Assembly: GCA_902782915.1 (NCBI GenBank)
Contig: CACZOV010000081.1
Location: forward strand, 1-5,203
Source of the DNA: an uncultured Erysipelotrichaceae bacterium
GTDB taxonomy: Bacteria; Bacillota_I; Bacilli_A; RF39; UBA660
Reading direction: 5' to 3'
Length of the DNA: 5,203 nt
Numbering within the stretch: position 1 is the stretch's first letter; every line of letters starts with the position of its first letter. Under the pieces are notes generated by a model. It worked only from the letters and a program-made list of their open reading frames with translations. It made no database searches and had not been told where the DNA came from. Both the position numbers and the translations under genes were made by a program. Below are positions 4,970 through 5,203 of this stretch, piece after piece.

Positions 4970-4971
4970 TA
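4959..4971. repeat. Inverted repeat directly after the G8 tract
   Basis: TACTAA-T-TTAGTA is a perfect 6-base inverted repeat around one base, beginning at the base after the G run and containing the TAG stop of the small ORF. With the repeat at 4931-4947 it brackets the G tract on both sides. Confidence 0.6.
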
Positions 4972-5004
4972 TCTTATAATATACATTTAATAAAACATAA
5001 ATTT

Positions 5005-5052
5005 AGGCATTTGAAATTGATATGTTAATCATATCTTTTTCAAGTGTCTTTT
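5005..5052 (+). terminator. Strong intrinsic terminator
   Basis: The outer stem pairs 5005-5016 (AGGCATTTGAAA) with 5038-5049 (TTTCAAGTGTCT), with two G-U pairs. A TT/TT internal loop comes next, then the perfect inner stem GATATG (5019-5024)/CATATC (5030-5035) around loop TTAAT. That makes 18 pairs in all, ending in TTTT (5049-5052). It is the first credible stop for transcription from murG-murB-divIB and from the promoter at 4853. The 39-residue reading of the small ORF would end in its loop, which is unusual for a real gene. Confidence 0.75.
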
Positions 5053-5059
5053 ATTATAA

Positions 5060-5137
5060 AAAGGAGTTGATCTTATGTAAAAAATAATTTATAATAGATT
5101 TATCATAGAGAAAATAGAAGGAGAAAAATATGAATAG
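5060..5137 (+). pseudogene. Extended Shine-Dalgarno with ATG-TAA: possible decayed small ORF or start-stop element
   Basis: AAAGGAGTTGATC (5060-5072) matches the full 16S-complementary AAAGGAGGTGATC at 12 of 13 positions and is followed two bases later by ATG (5075-5077), then at once by TAA. Reading on past the TAA in the same frame gives eighteen sense codons (KIIYNRF...GEKYE) to TAG at 5135-5137, which overlaps the next gene's ATG at 5130. If codon 2 were AAA instead of TAA, this would be a typical MKKII... small ORF translationally coupled to the next gene. It may be a nonsense-killed gene, a start-stop regulatory element, or chance. The promoter at 5067-5095 starts RNA downstream of this ATG, so translation would need read-through from upstream. 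Confidence 0.3.
5067..5095 (+). promoter_or_regulatory. Promoter of the last gene in the window
   Basis: TTGATC (5067-5072) is followed by exactly 17 bases and a perfect TATAAT (5090-5095). The start is expected near 5102, giving a leader of about 28 bases with AGAAGGAG (5116-5123) ahead of the ATG. The -35 box overlaps the extended Shine-Dalgarno described at 5060. Confidence 0.65.
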
Positions 5138-5203
5138 TAAAAAGAAAAAAATATTAATTATAACTTTAGTATTAGTTTTATTAATAGGAATAGTAGGAAT
5201 AAC
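5130..5203 (+). CDS. N-terminus of a membrane-anchored or secreted protein, cut by the window end
   Basis: ATG at 5130 has AAGGAG (5118-5123) six bases upstream, the best conventional ribosome binding site in the window. The 24 complete codons give MNSKKKK followed by an unbroken hydrophobic run (ILIITLVLVLLIGIVGI): a basic tail and a membrane anchor or signal sequence. Nothing beyond the anchor is visible, so the family cannot be named. In Bacillus the gene after divIB is ylxW (DUF881), which also begins with a membrane segment, but the separate promoter and terminator here argue that this gene is not part of the same operon. Confidence 0.8.
   Translation, partial: MNSKKKKILIITLVLVLLIGIVGI

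Noticed and set aside
4972..4995. Promoter using TATAAT at 4975-4980.
   Set aside because: The position for a -35 is the G run, there is no extended -10, and nothing but the terminator lies downstream before 5052.
4894..5077. Direct repeat: 4894-4912 and 5059-5077 agree at 15 of 19 positions, suggesting a duplicated small gene.
   Set aside because: The shared bases are mainly the extended Shine-Dalgarno (AAAGGAGGTGATC) plus ATG, so matching to the same 16S tail explains it; flanks do not align.

Overview
The window is low-GC bacterial chromosome, most likely from a walled member of the Bacillota (Bacilli or Erysipelotrichia-like, possibly an uncultured gut lineage; this placement is inference). 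Support comes from the very AT-rich sequence (the divIB region is down to about 15% GC in places), the Bacillus-like gene order murG-murB-divIB, sigma-A type promoters (TTGAC-N17-TATAAT), and ribosome binding sites that match the 16S 3' end. All four tryptophans I checked are UGG and no gene needs UGA read as Trp, so the standard bacterial code fits better than the Mycoplasma code. The cell wall genes also argue against a wall-less mollicute.

Layout. Bases 1-168 hold two minus-strand tRNA genes, Leu(UAG) and Ile2(CAU), behind a promoter that overlaps the 3' end of rdgB. rdgB (200-772, minus) encodes the house-cleaning inosine/xanthosine triphosphate pyrophosphatase. Divergent from it is a 96-residue unknown membrane/coiled-coil protein (854-1144, plus). 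That gene converges on a DUF362 protein gene (1152-2036, minus), and one short hairpin serves as terminator for both. Back-to-back promoters then separate DUF362 from the murG-murB-divIB operon (2183-4836, plus). MurG makes lipid II from lipid I, MurB makes UDP-MurNAc, and DivIB is a divisome scaffold. Both junctions in the operon are 20-base overlaps with the ribosome binding site placed inside the upstream gene, so translation is probably coupled.

The last ~370 bases (4837-5203) are the least ordinary part. They hold a strong extended -10 promoter, a possible 19-codon ORF carrying a run of eight G flanked by two inverted repeats, and a long intrinsic terminator. After these come an almost perfect extended Shine-Dalgarno followed by ATG-TAA, another promoter, and the start of a gene with an N-terminal membrane segment that runs off the window. 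In Bacillus, divIB is followed by ylxW and then ftsA-ftsZ; here the operon appears to end and independent units follow.

Most of the window is housekeeping. I see no CRISPR array, no transposase, no prophage and no recognisable defence system. The G8 tract and the small ORFs around it are the best candidates for something undescribed, but they may also be decayed sequence.
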